A stretch of DNA of 64,000 nucleotides from Cellulomonas_A sp047229345. Lineage in GTDB: Bacteria > Actinomycetota > Actinomycetes > Actinomycetales > Cellulomonadaceae. Both the position numbers and the translations under genes were made by a program. Below the pieces are notes generated by a model. That model searched no databases. It was not told the DNA's origin and was given only the letters and a program-made list of their open reading frames with translations. The DNA is taken from assembly GCF_047229345.1 (NCBI RefSeq), contig NZ_JBFTER010000008.1:17364-81363 (forward strand). The letters run 5' to 3'. Each line of letters opens with the position of its first letter. Position 1 is the first letter of the stretch. Positions 8,667 through 16,957 of the stretch are shown one piece after another.

Positions 8667-9392
8667 ATGAGCGAGAAGACGACAGCGCTGGTCACCGGCG
8701 CGAACAAGGGGATCGGGTACGAGATCGCGGCGGGCCTCGGGGCGCTCGGCTGGCGTGTCGGGGTCGGCGCGCGCGACGACCGCCGCCGCGAGGACGCCGT
8801 CGAGAAGCTGCGGGCCGCGGGGGTCGACGCGTTCGGCGTCGCGCTCGACGTGACCGACGACGCGAGCGTCGCGGCCGCCGCCGCGCAGCTCGAGGAGCAC
8901 GAGGGGCGGCTCGACGTCCTCGTCAACAACGCCGGGATCACCGGCGGCGGGCCGCAGGAGCCGACGAAGGTCGACCCCGCGACGATCCGCGAGGTCGTCG
9001 AGACGAACGTCATCGGCGTCGTCCGGCTGACCAACGCGCTCCTGCCGCTGCTGCGGCGGTCGGCGTCGCCGCGCGTCGTGGTCATGTCGAGCAGCGTCGG
9101 CTCCCTCACCCTGCAGACGACGCCCGGCGCGGACACCGGCCCGATCTCCGCGGCGTACTCACCGTCGAAGACGTTCCTCAACGCCGTCGTCGTCCAGTAC
9201 GCCAAGGAGCTCGCGGGCACGAACATCCTGGTCAACGCGGCGTGCCCGGGGTTCGTGGCGACCGATCTCAACGGTTTCCGCGGGACGCGCACACCCGAGC
9301 AGGGGGCGCAGGTGGCGCTGCAGCTCGCGACGCTGCCCGACGACGGCCCGTCCGGCGGGTACTTCAGCGACGGAGGGCCGATCCCCTGGTGA
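8667..9392 (+). CDS. Short-chain dehydrogenase/reductase
   Basis: The 241-residue protein is a classical SDR with the cofactor motif TGANKGIG near residue 10, NNAG near residue 88, a catalytic Ser in VVMSSSVGS, and a YSPSK active site (Tyr and Lys). It resembles carbonyl-reductase-like SDRs that reduce carbonyl groups with NADPH. It is divergent from the LysR gene and most likely activated by it through the operator at 8595-8630. The substrate is unknown. Confidence 0.92.
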   Translation: MSEKTTALVTGANKGIGYEIAAGLGALGWRVGVGARDDRRREDAVEKLRAAGVDAFGVALDVTDDASVAAAAAQLEEHEGRLDVLVNNAGITGGGPQEPTKVDPATIREVVETNVIGVVRLTNALLPLLRRSASPRVVVMSSSVGSLTLQTTPGADTGPISAAYSPSKTFLNAVVVQYAKELAGTNILVNAACPGFVATDLNGFRGTRTPEQGAQVALQLATLPDDGPSGGYFSDGGPIPW

Positions 9393-9401
9393 GGCGGGCG
9401 G

Positions 9402-9478
9402 CGCCGGCTCAGCCGGCGTGACGCGGCGGACCGTCCGGCCCGCCGCGACGAGGTCCGCCGCCCCGGCAGTCGCCGGGG
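9402..9478. terminator. Paired hairpins between convergent genes
   Basis: Two perfect hairpins stand between the SDR and MFS stops: CGCCGGC-TCA-GCCGGCG (9402-9418) and CCCCGGC-AGTC-GCCGGGG (9461-9478). Each could serve one transcription direction. No U-tract is present, as usual in this kind of genome. Confidence 0.55.
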
Positions 9479-9485
9479 TGGCGGG

Positions 9486-10769
9486 CTAGCTCTCGGCGAC
9501 GGGAGCCGCGTCGGCCGCCCGCGCGTCGTCGGCGGCCGGCGCCTCGTCGGCGTGCGCGACGTGTGCCAGCTGCCGCCACAGCAGCACGAGGAACACCGCC
9601 GACCCGACGAACGCGAACCAGAACGGTGCGGTCACGCCCCACCGCTCGGCGAGCACCCCGCCGATCGCCGAGCCGACGACGAGGCCGCCGAAGACCCCGA
9701 CGAGGTGGACGCTCCCGACCCTGCCCTGGAGCGCCGTCGGCACGGCCCGCTGGCGCACGGTGACGGACGTCGTGCCCCAGACGAACGCGTGCGCCCCGAA
9801 GACGAAGAAGATCGCGAGCGCGACCCAGGCGTTCCGGGTCAGCGCCAGCGCGAGGTGCGTGAGCGTCTCGATCACGAGCCCGATCCGCATGAGCGCCCCG
9901 AGGCTGACGCGCCGCGTGATCCACCCGTAGGAGAAGGTCCCCGCGAGCCCGCCGACCGCGCTGACCGTGGTGAGGAGCCCGAAGCCGACCTCGCCGAGCC
10001 CGAGCCGCTCGGTCGCGTACAGCACGAGGACCGACCACGCGGCGCCGAACGTGACGTTGAAGATCAGGATGGTCAGGACGAGGGTCCGGACCGCCGCGTG
10101 GTGCGCGACCCACCGGAAGCCCTCGGCGATGTCCCGGCGCAGGTGCCGGCGGGCCGGCCGGTCGGCGGGGTCGCGTGCGGGCAGGACGACGCGCGAGACG
10201 AGCACCGCGCCGAGCAGCACCGCGATCGCCTGCGTGCCGAACGGGAGCGCCGTGCCGGCCGCGAACAGCGCTGCGCCGAGCGGCGGCCCGGCGAGCTGGT
10301 TCATCGTGAGGAACGCCGTCTGGATGCGGGAGTTGGCGACCGCGAGGTCGTCGCGGTGCACGAGCGTGGGCACGAGCGTCCCCGAGGCGTTGTCCGCGAA
10401 GACCTCCGCGGTGCCGAGCAGGAACAGCGCGCCGAGGACCAGCGCGATCGACACGTCCCCGGTCGCGACGACCGCCGTGAGGACCCCGAGCACGACCGCG
10501 CGCGCGAGGTCGACGGACACGACGATGAGCCGGCGGTCGAGCCGGTCGGTCAGCGCTCCCGCGAACAGCCCGAACAGCAGCGGCGGCAGCCACTGCAGCG
10601 TCGCGGCGAGGGCGACGAGCCGGGCGTCGTCGGTGAGGGACGCGACGAGCAGCGGCCCGGCGGCGAGCGCGAGCCCGTCGCCGAGGTTGGAGACGAACGC
10701 CGAGCCGACGAGCCACCGGAAGGGCACGCCGAGGCGTCCGGGCAGGACGGTCTCGACGAGGTGGCTCAC
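9486..10769 (-). CDS. MFS transporter (MFS_3/enterobactin-exporter-like)
   Basis: The 427-residue, roughly 12-helix protein has the motif-A-like loop GALTDRLDRRLI after helix 2, a long TLVHRDDLAVANSR segment between helices 4 and 5, and a second RRVSLGALMR loop, typical of the MFS_3 exporters that include EntS. It probably exports a small molecule by proton antiport; the substrate is unknown. The start is GTG. TAGCAT (minus strand, 10779-10784) lies 9 bases upstream and could give a nearly leaderless message. The C-terminal tail is Ala/Asp-rich and probably disordered. Confidence 0.9.
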   Translation of the reverse strand: MSHLVETVLPGRLGVPFRWLVGSAFVSNLGDGLALAAGPLLVASLTDDARLVALAATLQWLPPLLFGLFAGALTDRLDRRLIVVSVDLARAVVLGVLTAVVATGDVSIALVLGALFLLGTAEVFADNASGTLVPTLVHRDDLAVANSRIQTAFLTMNQLAGPPLGAALFAAGTALPFGTQAIAVLLGAVLVSRVVLPARDPADRPARRHLRRDIAEGFRWVAHHAAVRTLVLTILIFNVTFGAAWSVLVLYATERLGLGEVGFGLLTTVSAVGGLAGTFSYGWITRRVSLGALMRIGLVIETLTHLALALTRNAWVALAIFFVFGAHAFVWGTTSVTVRQRAVPTALQGRVGSVHLVGVFGGLVVGSAIGGVLAERWGVTAPFWFAFVGSAVFLVLLWRQLAHVAHADEAPAADDARAADAAPVAES

Positions 10770-10810
10770 AACTGGCAGATGCTAGGCGCCCGCACGGGCC
10801 CGGGTCGTGC

Positions 10811-11461
10811 TCATTGCGGTGTGCGGAGGACGATCCGGCGGACGTCGTCCAGGTCGCGGGCGAGGTGGGTCGCGCCCGCGGACGTGAGCTCGGCCGCCGT
10901 GCCGAAGCCGTGCAGGACGCCGATCGAGTCGACGCCGTTGTCCCGGGCGGCGTGGACGTCGTGCTCGCGGTCGCCGACCATCACCACCGTGGCCGGCGGC
11001 GCCGCCAGGTCGCGGAGCGCTGCGTGCAGGGTCACCTGCTTCGTCACGACCTCGTCGGGTGCGCGTCCGTGGACCGTGCCCACGAGGTCGAGCAGGCCGG
11101 TGCTGCGCAGCGCCTCCTCGGCGAACGCCTGGATCTTCGCGGTGACGACGCCGACGCGCACGCCGGACGCCGTGAGGTCGGACAGCAGCCCGGCGGCGCC
11201 GGGGTAGGGCCGGTACAAGGAGATGCCCGCGTCGCGGTAGTGCTCCCGGTAGTGCGCGACGGCGCGCTCGACCTGGTCCGGGGGCAGCGCGTAGTAGTCG
11301 CGGAACGAGTGCTCGAGCGGCGGGCCGACGAACCGGCGCAGGGCGGCCTCGTCCTCCTCGGCGATGCCGAGCCTCGCCAGGGCGTGCCGGACGGCGTCGG
11401 TGATGCCGCTGCCCGGGTCGCACAGCGTCCCGTCGATGTCGAACAGCGCGGTCCGGTACAT
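10811..11461 (-). CDS. HAD-superfamily phosphatase (phosphoglycolate-phosphatase-like)
   Basis: The 216-residue protein has HAD motif I FDIDGTL (Asp nucleophile at residue 8), a helical cap (FVGPPLEHSFRDYYAL), motif II VVTAK, Lys in motif III and motif IV VGDREHDV. The cap matches the phosphoglycolate phosphatase/PpaX group, so it should dephosphorylate a small metabolite. Without a Shine-Dalgarno, the ATG is preceded by TACCGT (minus strand, 11469-11474) with a 7-base gap, a leaderless start. It is divergent from the DUF4396 gene. Confidence 0.9.
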   Translation of the reverse strand: MYRTALFDIDGTLCDPGSGITDAVRHALARLGIAEEDEAALRRFVGPPLEHSFRDYYALPPDQVERAVAHYREHYRDAGISLYRPYPGAAGLLSDLTASGVRVGVVTAKIQAFAEEALRSTGLLDLVGTVHGRAPDEVVTKQVTLHAALRDLAAPPATVVMVGDREHDVHAARDNGVDSIGVLHGFGTAAELTSAGATHLARDLDDVRRIVLRTPQ

Positions 11462-11528
11462 GCCGACCACGGTAGGTCGCGGCGCGACGAGCGGCACGAG
11501 GGTGGTGCGAGCCACCGGGCTCCGGGAA

Positions 11529-11580
11529 TACCCCCGGGGGGTACCCGGTTGTGACCTGTCAGATACCGCTAGGGGGTATC
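11529..11580 (+). promoter_or_regulatory. Two CsoR/RcnR-like operators upstream of DUF4396 gene
   Basis: The elements are TACCCCCGGGGGGTA (11529-11543) and GATACCGCTAGGGGGTATC (11562-11580). A G/C tract flanked by TAC/GTA ends is the known shape of operators bound by CsoR/RcnR-family metal-responsive repressors. No csoR gene lies in the window. Confidence 0.55.
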
Positions 11581-11684
11581 TCTGGACGCGGAGGGACGCT
11601 ACGAACGGGGCGCGAGACCGCCCTGTCCGCCTCGGCCACCCGAGATCCGGAGCACGCACCACCCGAGAACCCCGAGGAGCAGCG

Positions 11685-12197
11685 ATGAACCCCACCGACC
11701 ACTCGACCCGCCCGACCGGTCGTGCCCTGACGCGCCTGGCGGTCACGGCCACGCTGCACTGCCTCACCGGCTGCGCGATCGGCGAGGTCCTCGGCATGGT
11801 CGTCGGGACCGCGCTCGGCTGGTCCGACGTGCAGACGATCGTGCTCGCCGTCGCCCTGGCGTTCGTCTTCGGCTACGCCTTCACCATCACCCCGGTCATG
11901 CGCTCCGGCCTGTCGCTGCGCGCCGCGATCCCCGTCGCCCTGGCCGCGGACACGCTCTCGATCACCGTCATGGAGGTCGTCGACAACGCGATCATGCTCG
12001 CCGTCCCGGGCGCGATGGACGCCCACCTCGACAGCTGGCTGTTCTGGGGCGCGCTCGCCGTCGCGCTCGCGGTCGCCTTCGTGGTGACCGTGCCGGTGAA
12101 CCGGTGGCTCATCGGCCGCGGCAAGGGCCACGCCGTCGTCCACCAGCTCCACGGCGCCGCGCCCGCGACCGACCACACGCACCACCAGGCTCACTGA
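11685..12197 (+). CDS. DUF4396 membrane protein with His-rich tail
   Basis: The 170-residue protein has about four transmembrane helices. The first contains the DUF4396 signature TLHCLTGCAIGEVLGM (His 25, Cys 26, Cys 30), the fourth ends at residue 145, and the C-terminus ends DHTHHQAH. Cys/His in the first helix and the His tail could bind metal; together with the two CsoR-like operators upstream they suggest a role in copper or another thiophilic metal, which is inference. A ribosome site GAGGAGC precedes the ATG. The family has no established function known to me. Confidence 0.82.
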   Translation: MNPTDHSTRPTGRALTRLAVTATLHCLTGCAIGEVLGMVVGTALGWSDVQTIVLAVALAFVFGYAFTITPVMRSGLSLRAAIPVALAADTLSITVMEVVDNAIMLAVPGAMDAHLDSWLFWGALAVALAVAFVVTVPVNRWLIGRGKGHAVVHQLHGAAPATDHTHHQAH

Positions 12198-12209
12198 CGG
12201 GCGCCCGCC

Positions 12210-13472
12210 TCACGACACCTCGGCGAGCCGCCGGCGCAGGTACCGCCGCTCCGCGTCGTTCGTCACGTGCGTGAGCGCCGCGCGGTACGCCTCGGCGGAC
12301 TCGGGATCCCGCCCGGCCCGCCGGAGCAGGTCGGCGCGCGCCGCGGGGAGGTAGTGGTTGCCGTCGAGCCGCCCGGACGCGTCGAGCGCGTCGAGCAGCG
12401 TCAGCCCGGCGTCGACCCCGTCGGCCATCGCGACCGCGACCGCCCGGCTGAGGTCGACGTACGGGGACGGCGCCCGGCGTGCGAGCTGCGCGTAGAGCCC
12501 GGCGACCGCCGCCCAGTCGGTCGCCCCCGCGGTCGCGGCGGTCGCGTGCAGCACCGCGACCTCGGCCTGCAGCAGGTACGGCCCGGGGTCGGTGGTGAGC
12601 CGGCGCGCACGGACCAGGACGTCGGCGGCGGCGGCGGCCTGGCGCGCGTCCCACAGCGCGCGGTCCTGCTCCTCGAGCGGCACGAGCTCGCCGGCGGCGT
12701 CGGTCCGGGCGGCGCGCCGGGCGTCGTGCGCGAGCTCGAGCGCGAGCAGGCCGTGCACCTCCGCGTCGTCGGGCACGAGCTCGGCGAGCACGCGCGTGAG
12801 CCGGATCGCCTCCGCGGACAGGTCCTCCCGCACCACCCCGGGCCCCGCGGTCGCGGAGTAGCCCTCGGTGAACAGCAGGTAGAGCACCGCGAGCACCCCG
12901 TCGAGCCGCTCGGGGAGCACGTCGTCGGCCGGCACCCGGTACGGGATGCCCGCGTGCGCGATCTTCTGCCGGGCCCGCACGAGCCGCTTGGTCATGGCCG
13001 CCTCGCCGACGCCGAACGCGCGGGCGATCTCCGGGACGGTGAGCCCGCACAGGGTCCGCAGCGTGAGCGCGACGCGTGACTCGAGCGGGAGAGCCGGGTG
13101 GCAGCACGTGAAGATCAGCCGCAGCCGGTCGTCGGTCACGGCGCTCCCGGCACCGTCGTCGGGGTTCTCGGCGGCGGACGCGCCGCCGTGCAGCTCGAGC
13201 GCGTCCATCGCCGCCACCTCCCGGAGCTTGCGTGCCTCTGTCGTCGCGCGCCGGAGCCGGTCCAGCGCACCGTTGCGTGCGGTGGTCGTGAGCCAGGCGC
13301 CCGGCCGGTCGGGCACCCCGTCGACCGGCCACCGCCTCGCGGCCGCCACGAACGCGTCCTGGGCGGCGTCCTCGGCGAGCGCGAAGTCGCCCGTGAGCCG
13401 GATCAGGGTGGCGACGACGCGCCCCCACTCGGCGCTGAACGCCGAGGTGAGGGCAGCGTCGACGTCGGTCAC
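12210..13472 (-). CDS. ECF42-type RNA polymerase sigma factor with C-terminal TPR-like domain
   Basis: The 420-residue protein has sigma region 2 at residues about 10-75 (DFALAEDAAQDAFVAAARRW), region 4 around residues 120-175 (LCGLTVPEIARAFGVGEAAM), and a long helical extension with the conserved NHYLPAARADLLRRAGR segment. This fusion of ECF core and TPR-like tail, next to DGPF proteins, is the hallmark of group ECF42, which has no classical anti-sigma factor; the tail is thought to take part in activity control. The GTG at 13472 overlaps the stop of the upstream DGPF gene as GTGA, so the three genes form an operon. Confidence 0.93.
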   Translation of the reverse strand: MTDVDAALTSAFSAEWGRVVATLIRLTGDFALAEDAAQDAFVAAARRWPVDGVPDRPGAWLTTTARNGALDRLRRATTEARKLREVAAMDALELHGGASAAENPDDGAGSAVTDDRLRLIFTCCHPALPLESRVALTLRTLCGLTVPEIARAFGVGEAAMTKRLVRARQKIAHAGIPYRVPADDVLPERLDGVLAVLYLLFTEGYSATAGPGVVREDLSAEAIRLTRVLAELVPDDAEVHGLLALELAHDARRAARTDAAGELVPLEEQDRALWDARQAAAAADVLVRARRLTTDPGPYLLQAEVAVLHATAATAGATDWAAVAGLYAQLARRAPSPYVDLSRAVAVAMADGVDAGLTLLDALDASGRLDGNHYLPAARADLLRRAGRDPESAEAYRAALTHVTNDAERRYLRRRLAEVS

Positions 13473-13798
13473 TCCGACCACAGCGGCCGGATCTCGATCG
13501 CGCCGAGACGCGCCGACGGGTGCTTCGCCGCGATCTCGATCGCCTCGTCGAGGTCCGCGGCCTCGATGAGCCCGATGCCGGCGACCTGCTCGGCGACCTC
13601 GGCGTAGGGCCCGTGCACGACGGCGGTCTCGCCGCCCTGGACGCGCACCGTGCGCGTCTCGTCGGGCAGCCGGAGGCGGTACCCGCCGCGGTCGACGTCG
13701 CGCCGCTGCATCTCCTCGACCCACTCGGTCGGCGGCGTCCGGTCGGGCTCGTGCGCGGGCGCGTCGGGGACGGCGGCCATCAGAAGCATGTACTGCAT
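13469..13798 (-). CDS. YCII/DGPF-family protein
   Basis: The 109-residue alpha-beta protein has the YCII fold: N-terminal MQYMLLM strand, a central VVHGPYAEVAEQVAGIGLIEA in which the DGPF motif has drifted to HGPY, and EIRPLWSE at the end. DGPF proteins are the standard genomic partners of ECF42 sigma factors and may sense or convert a ligand; their biochemistry is unsettled. AGGAGG lies just before the ATG. It is translationally coupled to the sigma gene by a GTGA overlap. Confidence 0.9.
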   Translation of the reverse strand: MQYMLLMAAVPDAPAHEPDRTPPTEWVEEMQRRDVDRGGYRLRLPDETRTVRVQGGETAVVHGPYAEVAEQVAGIGLIEAADLDEAIEIAAKHPSARLGAIEIRPLWSE

Positions 13799-13842
13799 GG
13801 TTCCTCCTGGGGGGTGCGACGGGAAGGGGTCCGGGGTCCGGC

Positions 13843-14172
13843 TCAGAACGGCCAGACCTCGCGCACCTCGATCGACCCGAAGCGGGCCACCGGGTGCAGC
13901 GCGGCGATCTCGACGGCGCGGTCGATGCTCTCGGCCTCGATGAGGTCGTAGCCGGCGATGAGCTCCTTGTACTCGGCGAACGGCCCGTCGGCGACGAGCG
14001 TGCGCCCGTTGCGGACCCGGACGGTCGTGGCGTCCTCGATGTCGCGGAGGCGGTTGCCCTCGAGACGCCTGCCGAGGCGCGGGACGTGCACGTCGACCCA
14101 GGTGCTCGGGTCGTTGTCGTCGGCGGTCGGCGTGGCCTCGGGGTCGACACGGACGAGCATCACGAACTGCAT
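13843..14172 (-). CDS. YCII/DGPF-family protein
   Basis: The 109-residue paralogue of the next gene keeps the intact motif: VADGPFAEYKELIAGYDLIEAES near residue 65. First gene of the DGPF-DGPF-sigma operon. I start it at the ATG at 14172, where MQFVMLVRVD matches the family N-terminus and AGGGAG stands upstream; the reading frame stays open further but without any family similarity. ECF42 factors typically direct transcription of their own DGPF operon, and a possible target promoter lies at 14223-14249. Confidence 0.9.
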   Translation of the reverse strand: MQFVMLVRVDPEATPTADDNDPSTWVDVHVPRLGRRLEGNRLRDIEDATTVRVRNGRTLVADGPFAEYKELIAGYDLIEAESIDRAVEIAALHPVARFGSIEVREVWPF

Positions 14173-14222
14173 GGGGACTCCCTGGGTCGTGCGCCCCGGG
14201 TGGGGCGGCTTCGTACAGGCAC

Positions 14223-14249
14223 GACGAACGGGATCCCGCGACGAGGACA
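14223..14249 (-). promoter_or_regulatory. Possible ECF42-dependent promoter
   Basis: On the minus strand TGTCCT (14249-14244), 17 bases, then CGTC (14226-14223). This resembles the TGTCGA / CGA-type promoters reported for ECF42 sigma factors, with mismatches. It would give a leader of roughly 40 bases before the DGPF ATG. Confidence 0.3.
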
Positions 14250-14426
14250 CGTCGGACGACGGAATCTCGGACGAGCTCTCCCGCGCCCTGGCAGGCGGTC
14301 GCCGGCGGCCGAGCGCCACGCCCCCGTCGTCCCAGGACCGGTCCGGGGCACGGGACCGTGTCGCGCGCCGGGCCGCTCCCGGTCTGCCCTCGGGCCGCCC
14401 CTGCGACCCGCCGCTAGGGTCGGCTC

Positions 14427-14459
14427 ATGAGCCACCGCGCCGCCCCCGCCGCCGCATGA
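14427..14459 (+). CDS. Leaderless 10-codon leader peptide coupled to Pr6Pr gene
   Basis: The ATG at 14427 opens MSHRAAPAAA and its TGA overlaps the next ATG (ATGA, 14456-14459). TAGGGT (14415-14420) ends 6 bases before it, so the transcript probably begins at or next to this ATG and the micro-ORF would be translated first. No family similarity can be judged at this length. Confidence 0.4.
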   Translation: MSHRAAPAAA

Positions 14460-15148
14460 GGCCCGCCGCGGCGCGCACCCTGCACGGGCTCGTCGCCGTG
14501 ATGGTGCTCGCGGGGGTCGGCGTCGAGGTGGTGACGGCGTTCACCGACGGACCGGGCGTCGCGGGGACCATGGCCGAGCGCCTGACGCGCCTGTTCAGTT
14601 ACTTCACGATCCAGTCGAACCTGCTGGTCGGCGGCACGTCGGCGCTGCTCGCGCTCGACCCGCAGCGGGACGGGCGGGTGTTCCGCGTGCTGCGGCTCGA
14701 CGGACTGCTGTGCATCGGCGTGACCGGGATCGTCTACCACGCGGTGCTCGCGGGGCTGCAGGAGCTGACGCCGTCGGGCGCGTTCGCGAACCTGCTCCTG
14801 CACACGACGGTGCCGGTCGTCGCCGTCGTCGCGTGGCTCGTCGTCGGGCCCCGTCCCCGTGCCGACCGCGCGACGGTGCTGTGGTCGGTCGCGTACCCGG
14901 TCGCCTGGCTCGTGTACACGTTCGCGCGCGGGGCCGTCGTCGGCTGGTACCCGTACCCGTTCCTCGACGTCGGCGAGATCGGCGGGGCGCAGGCCGTGCT
15001 CAACGCGCTCGTCGTCGCGGTGGTGTTCCTGCTGCTCGCGGGCGTCGTCGCGTTCGTCGAGCACCGGCTGCCCCCGACGCCACGCACCGTGCGGGACGGC
15101 TCCGGGGCGGTGGACGACCCCGACGCGTCGGTGGACGCCCGGGTGTGA
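14456..15148 (+). CDS. Pr6Pr-family (FAR-17a/AIG1-like) membrane protein
   Basis: The 230-residue protein has six or seven hydrophobic segments. The run FSYFTIQSNLLVG, VTGIVYHAVLAGL, LLHTTVPVVA and WLVYTFARGAVVGWYPYPFLDV matches the Pr6Pr family, with its conserved N, H and the WYPYPFLD loop. Eukaryotic relatives (AIG1/ADTRP) are threonine/His hydrolases of fatty acid esters, but bacterial function is unproven. The start is coupled to a 10-codon leader peptide by ATGA and the stop overlaps the next start as GTGA. Confidence 0.85.
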   Translation: MRPAAARTLHGLVAVMVLAGVGVEVVTAFTDGPGVAGTMAERLTRLFSYFTIQSNLLVGGTSALLALDPQRDGRVFRVLRLDGLLCIGVTGIVYHAVLAGLQELTPSGAFANLLLHTTVPVVAVVAWLVVGPRPRADRATVLWSVAYPVAWLVYTFARGAVVGWYPYPFLDVGEIGGAQAVLNALVVAVVFLLLAGVVAFVEHRLPPTPRTVRDGSGAVDDPDASVDARV

Positions 15149-15930
15149 CGAGCCCAGCGGCCCGGCACCCCTACCTCGACGACCCCTCGGGGTTCGTCGC
15201 GCTCGCGCACCGCGGCTTCGCGCCCGACGGCGGGGAGAACTCGCTCGCGGCGTTCGCGGCGGCCCACGACCTCGGCTTCCGCTACGTCGAGACCGACGCG
15301 CATGCGACCGCCGACGGCGTGGCCGTGGCCCTGCACGACGCGACGCTCGACCGCACGACGGACGCGCGCGGCCGGGTCGGGGACCTGCCGTGGGCGACCG
15401 TCCGGCGAGCGCTCATCGGGGGCCGCGAGCCCGTCCCGCTGCTCGAGGACGTGCTCGGGACGTGGCCCGAGCTGCGGGTCAACGTCGACGTCAAGGACGC
15501 GCGCGCCGCCGCCCCCGTCGCCGCGGTGATCGAGCGGACCCGGGCGCACGACCGGGTCTGCGTCGCGTCGTTCTCGGCGGCACGGCGCCGGGCGACGCTC
15601 GCGGCGCTGACCCGTCCGGTCGCGACGTCGGCGGCGACGGGCGAGGTGGCCCGCTTCCTCGTGGCGCGCCGCACCGGGCTGGACCGCGCGGCGGCCCGCG
15701 CGCTGCGCCCCGTCGACTGCCTCCAGGTGCCGGTCGCCCAGGGGCGGGTGCGCGTGGTCGACGCCGGGACGGTCGCGGCGGCGCACGCGGCCGGTCGGCA
15801 GGTGCACGTGTGGACGGTGAACGACCCGGCGCAGATGCGCACGCTGCTGGACCTCGGGGTCGATGGCCTGGTCACCGACCGCGCGGACCTCCTGCGCGAC
15901 GTGCTGCGCGAGCGGGGCACCTGGCCCTGA
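15145..15930 (+). CDS. Glycerophosphodiester phosphodiesterase
   Basis: The 261-residue cytosolic GDPD has the N-terminal catalytic signature HRGFAPDGGENSLAAF, metal ligands in ETDAHATADG, the second catalytic His in VALHDATLDR, and a C-terminal VHVWTVNDPAQM followed by GVDGLVTDRADLL. It hydrolyses glycerophosphodiesters to glycerol-3-phosphate plus an alcohol in lipid turnover. No signal peptide. The GTG start overlaps the Pr6Pr stop (GTGA), so the two are coupled; both relate plausibly to lipid metabolism. Confidence 0.94.
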   Translation: MTSPAARHPYLDDPSGFVALAHRGFAPDGGENSLAAFAAAHDLGFRYVETDAHATADGVAVALHDATLDRTTDARGRVGDLPWATVRRALIGGREPVPLLEDVLGTWPELRVNVDVKDARAAAPVAAVIERTRAHDRVCVASFSAARRRATLAALTRPVATSAATGEVARFLVARRTGLDRAAARALRPVDCLQVPVAQGRVRVVDAGTVAAAHAAGRQVHVWTVNDPAQMRTLLDLGVDGLVTDRADLLRDVLRERGTWP

Positions 15931-15994
15931 CGTGCCCGGCGCCTGCCCGCCGTGTGCTCACCGGCCGAGGCCGGGCGGCCGCCACGTGGCCGGA

Positions 15995-16018
15995 CCCCGG
16001 GACGTCGTTGTCCCGGGG
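15995..16018. terminator. Hairpin between convergent genes
   Basis: The perfect 9-bp stem CCCCGGGAC / GTCCCGGGG with loop GTCGTT lies between the GDPD stop and the convergent DUF1206 stop; it can act in both directions. Confidence 0.65.
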
Positions 16019-16093
16019 CCAGACCGGCGGCCGTCGTCGCCACCCGCGCGAGCGCGCCCGGTGTCCCGGGGCGCCGGCGGGGTGCCGACGGGG

Positions 16094-16876
16094 TCAGACG
16101 CGCGCGTACCGGGCGCGCGCGAAGGAGTAGACGCCGAACGCCGCGAAGCCGAGCGCGACGAGCGTCAGGAGGAGCTTGCCGAAGGGGGCGTCGAGCAGCG
16201 CGCGCAGCGCACCGTCGAGCCCCTGGGACTGCGCGGGGTCGTGCGTGACCGCGGCCGAGACGAGCAGCACGCCGACGATGCCGAGCGCGATGCCCCGAGC
16301 CACGTACCCCGCACGGCCGGCGCGCACGACCCACGTGCCGGGGTGCTCGACGAGGTCGCGCAGGAACGTCTTCTTCCAGCCCTTGTGCACGTGGTAGACG
16401 GCGATCGCGACGATGCCGACCCCGACGGCCCCGACGAGCACGAGGCCGAACGGCTTCTCCATGAGCGAGGCGGTCATCGTCGTGGTCTGGTCCGAGCCGC
16501 CGCTCGAGCCGGAGCCGCGGGCGACGGAGAACGCGGTCCAGGCCAGCACGAGGTAGACGACGCCCTTGCCGGCGGCCTTGAGCCGGTCGCCGGTCTCCCG
16601 GAGGACGGCCGCCTCGGTGAGCTGCCACACGCCGAGCAGCGCGAGCCCGACGACCATGACCCACAGGGCCACGGAGCCCGGCCCGGAGCTCCCGAGGGTC
16701 TGGAGGGCGCCGGACTGGCTGGCCTCCTGCGCGCCGGTCGACCACGCCAGCTGGAGCGCGACGAACGCGATGAGCAGGTGCAGGAGCCCGCTCGCGGCGT
16801 AGCCGAGGCGCGCGCCCTTCTCGAGAAGCCCGTGGTTGCCCGCCCCGGCTGCTGCAGAGCGCACTGTCGTGTTCAT
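16094..16876 (-). CDS. DUF1206 membrane protein
   Basis: The 260-residue protein has six transmembrane helices arranged as three two-helix DUF1206 repeats. Repeat starts are recognisable as LGYAASGLLHLLIAFVALQ, LKAAGKGVVYLVLAWTAFSVA and AGYVARGIALGIVGVLLVSAA. Function is unknown; the family is widespread in actinobacteria and cyanobacteria. AAGGTG precedes the ATG. A Gly/Ser-rich periplasmic or cytosolic loop (SGSSGGSDQ) follows repeat 2. It is convergent with the GDPD gene and ends at a hairpin. Confidence 0.9.
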   Translation of the reverse strand: MNTTVRSAAAGAGNHGLLEKGARLGYAASGLLHLLIAFVALQLAWSTGAQEASQSGALQTLGSSGPGSVALWVMVVGLALLGVWQLTEAAVLRETGDRLKAAGKGVVYLVLAWTAFSVARGSGSSGGSDQTTTMTASLMEKPFGLVLVGAVGVGIVAIAVYHVHKGWKKTFLRDLVEHPGTWVVRAGRAGYVARGIALGIVGVLLVSAAVTHDPAQSQGLDGALRALLDAPFGKLLLTLVALGFAAFGVYSFARARYARV

Positions 16877-16957
16877 GGCGCACACCTTGGCACCCTGGGG
16901 GCGATCCCGCCTGGGCAGGCGTCCAGCAGCGCGTGAGAGTCCTCTCCTGGACGCGCG

